The notes below the pieces were generated by a model. The model ran no database searches. It was given only the letters and a program-made list of their open reading frames with translations, and was not told the origin of the DNA. Positions 33,608 to 44,809 of a DNA stretch of 64,000 nt are shown piece by piece. Location of the stretch: contig NC_045132.1 in NCBI RefSeq assembly GCF_007655135.1, positions 682,001-746,000 of the forward strand. The letters are read 5' to 3'. Source of the stretch: Punica granatum. Its lineage: Eukaryota; Streptophyta; Magnoliopsida; Myrtales; Lythraceae. The translations under genes were made by a program, and so were the position numbers. The stretch's first letter is position 1. The number at the start of each line of letters is the position of its first letter.

Positions 33608-35012
33608 TCACAATACGATTCATTTCACACACGCAAAACCGGCCCGGACGCGGCGTCCTTTTAAGTCAACTCCACCAACAATCATTCATACGCCGAATCG
33701 CCGATCCCGACATAAACACCATGTGTCGGCCTCACGGTCCTCTTCCACCGAGCGACTTTTGCGCCCAGATTTTTTTTTTCCTTTTCTTTTCTTCATTTTT
33801 TTCCTTTTTTTTTGCTTTTTCATCTTTCGGTCTGGATCGGACATGCAATGCCACGCAATGGCATGGGGTGGACAGGTGGAGCCGGACAAAACGGATCGAT
33901 CGATCGATGGCCGCCTCCCTCGGACTTTCCGAACCGGGCCCACATGGCACCCTGGGAACTTTTTGTAATTATAAAGACTTTTTTCTCTCTTCCTCCAACT
34001 TTGATCTACGGCCCTATTTGGGTCCTCAAACTTTGCTCTCACCTCCAATGTGGTGCGATGCGATGCGCCATCATTCATGATCCATTCATTCAGTTTGGAA
34101 TTTCTTCGGTTTCGGCTAATCCACTCGTACCACCTAAACCTAAATATGCAATCTTCTTCTTCAATTCCATTCTACTACTGAAATATACACTTTTTTATTT
34201 TTGTCATGTTACATTTAACAACAGTAAATATCAAGAGAATTTCTCTCCCTCCGAACCCTGTAAATAATATAGCTCGTCTAAATGAACTTCATGATGATGA
34301 CACCTCTTGAGATTTGGTTTTTCACGTAGCGGCATGATATATATTGCAGTTCATGAATCCAGTTAGACCTTGTCCCGTGGACCAATCTGTAATTTTAAAA
34401 AGAGTACATATCCCAAATCTTTTTAGTATTATCTCAATAGTTACAAGTAAAGACATGATAATGGAGCTCCTTTAATAAATGAACCATGCACAGTTTGCTC
34501 CCCCTTTTATTTTTGTCCATATAGGCACTAATTAGCTCAGTCATACAATTTCAAACTCCCACTTCATCACCTTTTTTCTCCCTCTTAACTTAATATTAAC
34601 GTTGTAATTTCAGCTCATTAATAAGTCTGAATTGAAACTCAAATTATTCACATCAGTTTCGTGTTAGCCGAGTTCAATAGCTGCATGAAATTTTGCTCTC
34701 ATATGATCAAAATACTGCGATCGATGGAGTGTGGAGGAATATCATGAATCAGGTTCAGGCAAGAGTTTCCCTCGTAAAAGGACGCATGCAAAAAGTGAAT
34801 TAAAGTTCAGGGACCAAATATTCACAAACTAGAGCTGCTAATGGGCCCTCTCTCTACCTCTCTCGCCTTTTCTCTCCTCTTTGGATTTGTCTGTCTTTCC
34901 CCTGCACGTCTCTCTCTGCTATCGTTCTGTCTGTAAGAAAATCGCCTCCCTCTTCAACCACTATTCCATTCACTCTCCCCGTCTCCGTATACATATTATA
35001 CGTACACGCATA

Positions 35013-35031
35013 TTTTGTATATATATATATA
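35013..35031 (+). promoter_or_regulatory. Candidate TATA box of the polygalacturonase-like gene
   Basis: TTGTATATATATATATAG followed by a GA run, about 65-75 bases before the ATG at 35092. A pyrimidine-rich tract precedes it at 34850-34930. Confidence 0.4.
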
Positions 35032-35091
35032 GAGAGAGAGAGAGAGACAGAGTCAGAGAGCGCTCTTCTCAAAGCATGCATGTAATCGTCC

Positions 35092-38000
35092 ATGGACTCC
35101 GACAAGCCGATGTTCAATTCTGCCCCGTGGAGCACCCCGTCCCGACCCGCCTTGGCCCCGCTCCTCTTCCTCTTCTCCGTCATCGCAATCCTGTCCCTGC
35201 AGCTCACCCCTAGGTCTCCGGGCATCCCCGGCTCGCCGGTGATTCACCCCGGGAATATCACTAACCCGACGAGGGATGGGAGGCCGAGCTGCGGTGCGTT
35301 CTTCAGGGGGTCGGCGGAAAGGAAGGTGGTGATGTCGATAACGGACTTCGGGGGTGTCGGGGACGGGAGGACGTCGAACACGGAAGCGTTCCGGAGGGCG
35401 GTCCGGTTCATGGGGAGGTTCGGGGACAGGGGTGGGTCCCAGCTGAACGTCCCCAAAGGGACGTGGCTCACGGGGAGCTTCAACCTCACCAGCAACTTCA
35501 CGCTCTTCCTCGAAGAGGGCGCTTTGATTTTGGGATCTCAGGTTAACCTCAATTTCTCATCACGATCGTTCCTTAAAGAAACACTATGCTTTTCATCCTT
35601 CTAGTATATACGCGTAATTACACATACATACGTACGAATTCTTAGTCTGTTTAGATGAATTCGCATAAGGGTGATGGATGAATTTGTCAGAGCTCAGCAC
35701 TATGAAAAAGTTACTAGAAACCAATTGGGTGTCACTTTATCATCTGCTCTTGAATTTCTATGAATGACAGGGCTTGGACATGGGATGCTCTGTTTCTGAC
35801 CAGTTAAAGTTTTGATCTTTGTTTTCTTCTCTCTGGGATTGTACTGATCATTAAGTTTTCCAAAGTTGTGATTATGGTGTCTGAGGAAGAGTGGAACTGG
35901 AATTAGTGGGAGCTTTTCAGATTATGATATCATTTTGGGGTTCTACGTGAGAAGATAGGACCAATGGTGCATGATAATGATTTGATTTGATTTGATGATA
36001 TTGATTATTAATTAGAATCCTAGCCCCAACAAGGCAACAAGATCTTCTTTCCCTTTGCCCCTATATAATCTCATCATGATCTCTTTAACGAATCTTCCCG
36101 ATTGCTCGAGAAAAGAAACTGGAAAATCTATGTTTGTTCTGCCACCTTTTCTTTTAAAATTTGAAAGCTTTTTGGGTGCAGACAGCAGACTACATATTTT
36201 AATTTTCTTGCAGTGAAGAATGCGTATTGTATTCGGATCCCTTTGTTCTTCAACTTTTTTGATGAACCGAAACCAAGGTTCATCTTTTTATCAGAAATAT
36301 TACATTTTCCCTTGTGCAAACTGACAGTAATTTAGTTGTTAAGAAAAGGGAAAAGGAAAAACTTAGGGATTTTTTTTTCCTATACCTATAGCACCGATAT
36401 CTTTTAAGATTTTTTGTTTCTTTCATGAAGCAAGGCATTTAGGAAGTCACGGTTCTCTTGCTGATGGAATACTAACCACCGGCCTGGCAATATCATATGG
36501 AAATAGTGACAAAGTTGGTGTCTGGTCCTTTGCAAGGACCCACTGCAGGCTATATTCCTTGTCTTCACTTGTCGACCCATTTGCTTTCCACATCTTTGTA
36601 AGATATGAGCAGCTTAAATTCCCTTTTAAAATGTACATTCAATCTGAATCAAACCTGATGGGAAAAAAATGCTTTACTAGCACCTTCTTTAGTTTTTCTC
36701 ATGGGGTAATTTCTTATTTGCATTCCCAATTGTACACTATGATACACTTATTTGTTGCATGTGGACAGATACGGAATTGGAATCTCTTAGGGGCATCGAA
36801 AGTTTTTTATGTCCTTTGAGTTCTGCAGTAGAATTCATATATTAACCTGGAGGTTTTGTTTGGTTTCTTGCTCATTCTCTGAAGTTATATTTAAATTCGT
36901 AGTTTTCAGTCGTACTATAGACTTGTGAGTTACATGTGGATGAGGACATGAGGATGGTATCTCCGTTGTGATATTAAGAAAAGAAAGTGTAGTGCATTGG
37001 TTTAAATTCTGCAGAAGCAATCAAATATAAAATTGAACTTTTGTTTGATTTCTTGTTCATTCTCTTCGTCTGGTGGTTTTACATATATTTCTTAAATAAT
37101 GAAGTTGTCAGTATTCAGATATTTAATTGTCTTTTTGAGTAATTTAAATTGCGAGAGTCTGAACAAGATATTTAACAAAGAAATGATCATAAAGTGGCTA
37201 AAAAGAATTATGTCTGATGGATCTATGTTTGAAATGATAGGAGCCAGAGGATTGGCCAATTATCAAGCCGTTACCTTCTTATGGAAGAGGAAGAGAGAGA
37301 TTAGGAGGAAGGCACATAAGCCTTATACACGGAGATGGCCTCATGAATGTTGTCATTACAGGTATTGATGCCCCGGGTTTACGATCTATTATGACCTATG
37401 AATCTTTTTCTGGAATGAGTATGATTAGTGTGCAGAATCTTAAAAAAAAACATTGTGGGAGATTATCAACGCAACTAGGGAACTGATTACGGATTACTCT
37501 TTTTCTTTTCTTTTTCTTTTTTTCCTTTTGAAATTCTATTTGCTCGTCCTGCTGATTGGTGTTCATCCTTTTTACAGGAAATAATGGGACAATAGATGGA
37601 CAAGGGAAGATGTGGTGGGAGCTATGGTGGAACAGGACACTGGAACACACAAGAGGCCACCTTGTAGAAATCATGAACTCGCAAAATATTCTCATTTCCA
37701 ACCTTACCTTCCAAAATTCGCCATTCTGGACCATACACCCAGTCTATTCCAGGTCTAACTATACTCTTTTTCATTGCTTTGTGTCCAATGTTATATCATT
37801 ATTAGATGTTGATTAATGCCATGAATATTATCCCCATTTTTATACCAAATGCGCTAGGCAGTTTCAAGCAAAACTAACTTAGTTCTAAAGTTTGTTTGCA
37901 GTAATGTCGTTATCAAAGACATGACGATCTTGGCTCCTCTGGATGCCCCAAATACTGACGGCATAGATCCTGGTAAGCAATCCCTTTCTTGTACCCTCTC

Positions 38001-38896
38001 GTAATTTTTCTCTTAGATGCCGCAGCACTAGAAACTAGGTATCCTTACTCAATTTAGATATGATTTCCTAGGACTTGGTTAATAACAGCCACTGTTTATT
38101 GGGGTTCGAAGATAACTAATGGTGAACCTACACACGATTAATTTCATTGGCCCTGTCTGGAGGAATACTTTTCATTCTGGTTCAGGCTAGAGTTGTTTTC
38201 ATTAAACTATTAAGAGTATACTAGGAGAAATACGCCACTAAATTACCCTGCATGGATTTATGTATGTTAGACTCGAGCACCAACGTTTGCATTGAAGACT
38301 GTTACATCGAGAGTGGAGATGATCTGGTGGCAGTTAAAAGTGGATGGGACCACTATGGGATTTCAATGGCTCGTCCTAGCTTGAATATCACAATTAGGAG
38401 AATATCGGGCACAACCCCGACATGCTCTGGGGTTGGAATTGGTAGTGAGATGTCTGGAGGGATCTCAAATGTGACTATAGAGGACCTCCATGTTTGGGAT
38501 TCTGCTGCTGGGGTCCGTATCAAAACTGATGTAGGCCGAGGTGGATATGTATCTAACATAAGCATTAGCAACATCTTCATGGAGAGAGTGAAAGTGCCAA
38601 TAAGGTTTAGTAGAGGCTCTAATGACCACCCTGATGACGGATGGGACTCAAAAGCTGTCCCAACCATAAAGGGAATCTTTATGAGCAACATTTACAGTAT
38701 AAATTCAACGAAAGCACCGGTATTGGAGGGCATGGAGGGTGCAGCATTTGAAGATATCTGCATGAGGAATGTGACGACACTCGGACTCCGTCCAAACTTG
38801 AAGTGGCACTGTGAATTTATCTCAGGCTTTGCGGATGGAGTTGTTCCAGCCCCGTGTTTAGAGATGCAGAACAACAGTTCTTCTCTTTGCCTATAA
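35092..38896 (+). CDS. GH28 polygalacturonase-like protein with signal anchor
   Basis: Five exons: 35092-35541, 37241-37361, 37578-37752, 37902-37972, 38271-38896; phases agree and give 480 residues. Acts on pectin homogalacturonan in the cell wall if active. A hydrophobic stretch at about residues 21-38 is a signal peptide or anchor. Right-handed beta-helix signatures: NTDGID (motif I), SGDDLVAVKSG (motif II, both Asp present), and VRIKT (RIK, motif IV). Motif III, normally GHG, reads CSGVGIGSEMSGG and lacks the usual His. This holds in a known subgroup of plant polygalacturonase-like proteins, so the enzyme may be altered. N-glycosylation sequons are frequent. Intron 1 is long (about 1.7 kb). 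The first exon is GC-rich compared with the rest. Confidence 0.92.
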
Positions 38897-39616
38897 AAAG
38901 GAGGTCTTGGTTTGGGTCAGGCCTAAGCTTCACTCGAGCTCCATAGATTAGTGGTGGAGATTCACATACGTTGGGCGTGAATGTAGTTTTTGCATTTGAC
39001 TGCTTACTGGACAGGGAACAACTAAGAGAGCTGATCATCTGCGGCTGAGGAGAGGAGCTCTTTGCTCAGGAGTCGGGAATATAACAAATTTTGGCGAATG
39101 AGGGTACGTTCTTTGAAGTTAGCCGATAGAGTAACATCAGGAACTTTCAGTTTTTTGCATCTTTCTGATGTTACCTTAAACTTAGGTCATTCTTCGTTGT
39201 ACACAACACATCCCATAGATGTTTAAGTGATGATACACAGAGAGAGAGTTTGGCATGTACAGAGAGAGACTTGAAAAGTTAAATGATTTTCTTTCCTCCA
39301 TGTGATCCTTATTTTGCTGCAATCGGATCCACAAATTCGTGTTGTAATGGAGTATTTCTCACACTGTCTTTCGTGGTGACCATTCTAGATCATTCACCTC
39401 TCGAATTCATCCTTAAAATTCTCAAATCAGAGGTGATCGACCGATCCCTCTTGAATAAGAACCATAAGGAAGCGATCAGGAAAGAAATTACGATGATCAA
39501 CAACTAACCGAACAAATGCTCTTCAGTGTTTAAAGTTTAAACTAATGGTAGAAGATTAAGTACAGGGTTATAATTCATTTTCAGGATTGCTGGAGATTTC
39601 AATTTCAAATCTCTAT
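38897..39616. other. Spacer between convergent genes
   Basis: 3' UTRs of the polygalacturonase-like gene (+) and PSAN (-). No other gene seen. Confidence 0.6.
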
Positions 39617-40389
39617 TCACCATTTCCAGAAAACATTCGAACCACACTTGTACTTGTCCTTTCCTTCGCACTCCACATCCAAATCATCACTGATGAACGG
39701 CACTTTCTGCACCATTAAAAAAAAAAAACAATGAATGAAAGATGTCCCAGCGTTAGAAAGCACGACGAATGTCCCGAAATCTCGTTTTTCATGTCCTATG
39801 AAATGGAAAGCTCGAGATCATGGTTAAAACCTTTTGCTTGGCGAGATCCTGACAGCCGGTGAAGTTCTCGGGGAACTTGCAGGTTCCAAACTCGACGGTG
39901 TACGCCCTTGCGAAGTTCGCCCCGCTCGTGGCCAGCCTCTTCTTGTCATTCAATTCCTTAACGACACAAGCAAAACAAATCATCATCGTATTAGAAACCT
40001 GTAACAGTTACACAAGTCGATCTCTTCATCGGGGACTCATCTTCAGGGGAAAAAGGAAGCATGAATTAAATTGGATTCCAACACATCTGCAAAACAAAAG
40101 AGACCTTGTTGGCCTTGCTCCTCTCGAGGTACTCCTCGATAACGCCAGCATTTGCGGAGGAAGCGGAGGCGGCAACAGCGAAGATGGTGGCAGCCAAGTA
40201 CCCAAGAGCAGCCCTCCTGCCTTCAGTCGCAGAGGTCTCCTCCTTAGCCTGCTGGGCTCTGATCACAGGCAGCTTCACACCGTTCGACACCCCCGTCGAG
40301 ACCGAGCTGATCCTCGAGGTAAGCCCGGAGGCTCCGGATCCCGAGATGGAGTACTTGCAGGCCAAGACACTTGAGTTGAGAGTTGCCAT
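39617..40389 (-). CDS. PSAN: Photosystem I reaction centre subunit N, chloroplast lumen
   Basis: Three exons on the minus strand: 40105-40389, 39831-39956, 39617-39706; 166 residues. Lumenal subunit that helps plastocyanin interact with PSI. The N-terminal half is a bipartite transit peptide: a Ser-rich stromal part, then twin Arg (GRRAALGYL, residues 58-66), a hydrophobic core and an Ala-Asn-Ala cleavage site near 79-81. The RR motif suggests the Tat route across the thylakoid. The mature part (about 85 residues, GVIEEYLE...VFWKW) has four Cys (GTCKF, TGCQD, VECEG, YKCGS), as usual for PSI-N. Intact, all introns GT-AG. Confidence 0.96.
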
Positions 40390-40473
40390 TTGGGCTCAGT
40401 CCACCTCAAACTTGAGCTGCCAACGAACTCTTTTTTTAAGTTAAAGAGAGAGATCTAAATTGTGAAGTCAAGA

Positions 40474-40481
40474 GATATATC
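40474..40481 (-). promoter_or_regulatory. TATA-like box of PSAN
   Basis: GATATATC about 85 bases upstream of the PSAN ATG on the minus strand. Confidence 0.4.
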
Positions 40482-40543
40482 AGATAATGGCATGCTGGGA
40501 GGGGATGATGATGTGGAAGGACAAGGTTTGTGGTGGGAGTGTG

Positions 40544-40552
40544 GATAAGGTG
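40544..40552 (+). promoter_or_regulatory. I-box-like element upstream of PSAN
   Basis: GATAAGGTG, about 155 bases before the ATG (on the opposite strand to the gene). Matches the I-box of light-regulated photosynthesis promoters such as RBCS; function here is inferred only. Confidence 0.35.
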
Positions 40553-40589
40553 AGATTGCCGCATTCGTCCATTGGGCAAAACCTAATTA

Positions 40590-41316
40590 ATGAAATCTTT
40601 CCTCTTCAAATGCTGTCTGTGTTCGGACAGCCTGTGGAGGGCTTGAGCTCTGGCCCCACTTATTGAAATCCAAGTTTGTGACTCACATCTGTCCGGCAAA
40701 ACCAGGGCACAAGCAAAATCAGTGTATTACATCCTCTTCTCGGCGCCACCGCCCATTGGCACGGGTCTGCAGCCATCATCGTTGGCGCCGATAGCCACAT
40801 TCAGGATCCCATAGGGATGGCCTAGCATCCTTGAATTCGCTTTTGCCCAATATTTATCCATATAATCCAAAAACAAGGGAAAATAAATCTTTCATTCTGC
40901 ACCGGCAAAAGCAGTAAGAACTCCGAAATTTGAGCATAAAGCTGTTTATTCATTCGGTTGACGGGAGTATACAAGAAGTTCGTTCAATCCAGCAAGAAAG
41001 TTTTCGCTCTGAATAGTGAATCAGTCAGTCTATGACTCTATACAGCAGTTTCAGAACTCTCATATCACAGATTAAGAAAAGAAAAATCCGCTATTGCCTA
41101 CAGAAAGGGGAAAGAAAGTAAACATATGTTGAAGGGGCCGAAGAAATGAACTGAATTATTGAAGAACAAGGAGGAAAACGAAACCGTAGAAAGATGAAAA
41201 TGATGAAGTGTCAGTTTGCATAGTAACTCTGACTACTACCATGAGGACTACTTCGAAAAAACCGCATAATTCATGGCCAGCATCATCCCTAAAACTATCC
41301 TTCTGCAGACTCATGG
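40590..41316. other. Spacer between PSAN promoter and SWIM gene
   Basis: Distal PSAN promoter and the 3' UTR of the SWIM gene. No gene seen. Confidence 0.5.
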
Positions 41317-44300
41317 TCATCCCAACTGCGATAATCTTCTTCTTTTGCGGTTCCTCCTCCTAGCGGCAGTATCCATTGTGCTTTTCTCGGAACAAATTCT
41401 AGATGAAGGCACGCCAAGCGATGTTCTCAATCTCTTCGAGGCCCATTGCACCTGTAGATTATTCACTATGTTGCTGATATCCTTCGAGCTATGCAGCTCC
41501 ACAAGCTTCTGAATTTGATCGAGCATCTGATATGTCCAGGCCACGGACAGATTGAGGTCGATTGAATCATCCATCGGCTTTCTCCAAAAATCTAATAACC
41601 TTTCCCTGAATGACTGCAGAGATAGTGAAGGATGATTGCCCTGCAGACTCTCACACATCATGTTGACCTTGACCACATGCTTGCAGAGGTTCCCCTGAAG
41701 TGACCATGCACAGTCACAGAACGCGAATTCTGACCCGGGGTTCCACACAAGATATGTCCTATTGCTGTCATCTTGGCTCAAGACCTTAGCAAAGAGCCGA
41801 GCTTTCTCATCAAATACAACAGAAGAATCGGGGATTTGTAGAGCTCGGTGCCATGAAGTAGAAGCAATGTATTCCTCCTTTACGTTTTGGAAGGAATCGC
41901 TCTCATCTGCATATCTAGCAAGCCAATAGCTCGAATGGAGCTCTGTCATAAGTCTATGTACTAACCAGTCAACTCTCCGGAGCGCACCCAGATGTGAATC
42001 ATCGAATAATGCGCTTTTCAACTTCAAGTGGTAGGCTTCTATGGCGCCAGATGCTTCCTGGCTCGCAAGCGGAAGGGACTTCATTGCAGAAAGCCACATT
42101 TCTGTCAAACAGCACAAAGTCCAATTATATTGTGCCTGATATGAATATAGTGTCCATGCACGTCACTATGACCGATCAGTTGTTTCGTTACAATTTATTG
42201 ACTAAAACCATTCCTACTAGGATTACTTTCAAAAAAAATTCAGACAATCAACATGCTGCTACCTCCCTGCTTTGTTATGCTTCTTGGACCCATTTCTACC
42301 TCCCTGCTTTGTTATGTCCATTCCATTTCCTTATTATTCAAGATTCTATCTGCATGTGCAGAAACCGTACATAATTTACATTATTAGAGCACTGGCCACC
42401 AGCTTAAGCTGTACCATGGTAAAGTTGTATTTTGAGTCTTGTATTCCTGTCTAATTATAGAATGCCTGTTCCCATTTTTCTGGTTGTCATTATTATAGAT
42501 TCGATCTCTGAACAAGTTCCGTGAGAACTCATTCCAGAAATACAAGTGCAAAAAGAATAAACCAAGTGGAGTGCCCAAAGCTTACCTATTTTAGGAACCC
42601 AAGATGCTTTAAAATACTCCACAAAGGCCGTCTGATCGACAAAATCCTGCAGTAACTCTTCCACGGCAACCGAAGAATCAACACCATCCCAAATGCTGTA
42701 GACTAATTGTCCCAGTCGTTTGAAGATTTCTCGCCGAACTTCAGAGTTATTGCATTTCTTGATGACGTTCCTCAGCCATGTCCTTCGCATTCGCCAGAGA
42801 GACAACAATACTGGACAAGCAAAGACATCCCTGAAATAAATAAATATATGAATCCCGTAGCGTAAAATGAGCTCCTACTCATCAAATGAAAAGTATGCAG
42901 TCTTTATCACCGTTAATTCACATAAAAAGACATTGCCGAATTAGTAACAAAGAAGCATGCCTTATGGGATCAATCTCTGCAGCTGCATCATCTATCATAA
43001 AACCATTGACCTTCCACCCAGGTTCGGTGCTTCTGATTCTATCAAGTAGTGCCTTCATCCACTTGGTCATATCCGTCTTTGAAAAGCTACGAGTTATTAT
43101 CCATGCAACAGGAAGTGCATGCTGTCTGGAATCAAACACCAGTAGCGTGCACAAGGGATACTGCAATTTAGAAAGATATTAGTAACTCTTTTGAGAAAAG
43201 TTACTCCAGATAGAGTCAGCCCCAGGGGCCACGGACACCCAGCAAGCCCATGGATTTGGGTAAATTGCGGCCTCATCAGGAAACTAGTGACTAGTATGAG
43301 TTTGCACTAAATGAGGCATGGGGGAGTTGAAAACAGAGACCATAGGGCACTTCGGTCTCTATCTGGACCGCTCAAATAGTAGTTTGCTCTCTGCTACTCA
43401 TAAAAGGTAGTAACAAGGCGTACCTTAAGTCTCTTTATGCCAAATGTGGAATCAGCCGCAATGAGATTCCTATGCCCAAATCGAATCATTTGCTGCAACT
43501 GCCATTCCGTTTGAATCCCGAGAACAAAAGCATCTGTTTCTGAAGAATCCTGGTAAAAGAATATAGACTTCTTATGGCCTTCAACCCACATCCGGATGCT
43601 TGCCTGATCATCGAGAGCCAATTCATGCGTCGATCTCTTAATTATCATCCCCAGTTTGTGGACATCCTGAGAAGCGAGCATCATGAGCTTTTCATCAAGC
43701 CCGCAGTAGCGCTGAATACCTTCAATATGCTTCTCCAAGACATTCTCTTCAGGAATTCCAAGATAAATCATAGACATTGTCTGTTGTTTGATCCTGCTGC
43801 AGAGGTATGGCGTCTTCTTGGCTCCAGGCCCAATAGCATCCTTATCGAGAGGGCCGTGGCAGATGAAGCCTGCCCTGTTCACATGGCGCCTTTCGATGTA
43901 TTTGATGAGGGCAATCGAGGGACGGGCATAGAGCCGTGTCACTTCAAAACGACACATACACCCTCGCATTGACTGAGGCCTAGCAGCTCGATTCCTAGTG
44001 TTCAACCGGTATTTTCGACTAGGTAATACACCGCCACCTTCTCCATAGTCTTCTGGACCAAAAGAACACCAGTACCTTCAAAGTTCAGATAAAAAAATGA
44101 TGAAAATTAATTACGTCTGACAAGTTCTGCTGCATAGATTCTTCACTCTTTCCAGCCAGCTTGTTAGCTAAAGCCACAAAGGCAGAAAAAGCGTGTTCAG
44201 TCAAGTTCATGGTGCAGAAAGGAGAAAATGATCAACCTGAACTCTGTGATAGTCTTTCCACAGTTGAAAAAGAAAACCTCTATAGCACATACGGTGAATA

Positions 44301-44774
44301 GAGACAAATGTTCTCCCTTCCAGTCGTTACCTGATTAACCATCCCCACTGGAAAAGGATGACACAATATACGAGGAAAGGAACTCTTCTTGGAATTACAG
44401 GCATAGAGTAACATGTACGAAATTCTCCAGCATTGACACGAGATACACCTTACATAGTGAGATAGGGCTTTTTAAACTTACAGCTTATGTTCCAAATATT
44501 CGTCCTCCTTGTACTCTCTCAAGCTCCGTAGGGGTCGTTTTTTCGCCTTTTCAATATGGAACCTCGTGGGAGACTCTACATTTGCACATTCTCCAATTAT
44601 AAAATCATCAACCCTTGCGTATGGAATCAGGGCTACAACATCATGGCGCTCGGCAGTCCCATACCCCGTCCACTTCAAATCTCCAGAGGAGAAGACTTCC
44701 TCATCCGGATTTTGCACCTGAAGTTCGAGTATGGATTCTACCGTCTCTGTCCCCTCAGCACCATGTCCTGACAT
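41317..44774 (-). CDS. Domesticated MULE transposase with SWIM zinc finger (At1g60560-like)
   Basis: Five coding exons on the minus strand: 44482-44774, 43424-44075, 42961-43160, 42586-42830, 41317-42101; joined phases give 724 residues (about 700 in the Arabidopsis relative, from memory). N-terminal half: FAR1/MULE-type DNA-binding region with YWCSFGPEDYGEGG and LNTRNRAARPQSMRGC. The middle is the MULE transposase-like core (AADSTFGIKR and FDSRQHALPVAWII). The end has a SWIM finger with CDC...CKH (near FCDCAWSLQGNLCKHVVKV) and a basic tail ARRRNRKRRRL. No transposon ends flank it and the frame is intact, so it is a host gene, probably nuclear and DNA-binding. The intron after exon 3 begins GC, not GT (42959-42960). 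Confidence 0.9.
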
Positions 44775-44776
44775 AG

Positions 44777-44806
44777 CTACCAGACCGGCTGAAGATGTAA
44801 CACCAT
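44777..44806 (-). promoter_or_regulatory. uORF upstream of the SWIM gene
   Basis: ATG at 44806 followed by 8 codons and TAG at 44777-44779, ending two bases before the main ATG. It lies just inside the coding exon if the acceptor at 44810 (CAG) is used; a 5' UTR exon donor is likely at about 45354 (AAAG|GTAC). It may lower or couple translation. Confidence 0.55.
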
Positions 44807-44809
44807 AAT

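Larger units (their letters stand above)
31075..34800. other. Intergenic DNA upstream of the polygalacturonase gene
   Basis: No gene recognised. (TA)n tracts near 31441-31458 and 31625-31643, a SINE near 33.3 kb, a GA/CT microsatellite pair near 33.55 kb and T-rich tracts near 33770-33830. Open frames at 33559-34267 arise from the microsatellite and match no family I know. Confidence 0.5.

Noticed and set aside
33559..34267. Long open frames (150-170 codons) near the microsatellite
   Set aside because: They start in (CT)n or T-rich tracts, overlap on both strands, lack splice context and resemble no family.
40106..40444. 112-codon frame antisense to PSAN exon 1
   Set aside because: Shadow of the GC-rich transit-peptide exon; no homology.
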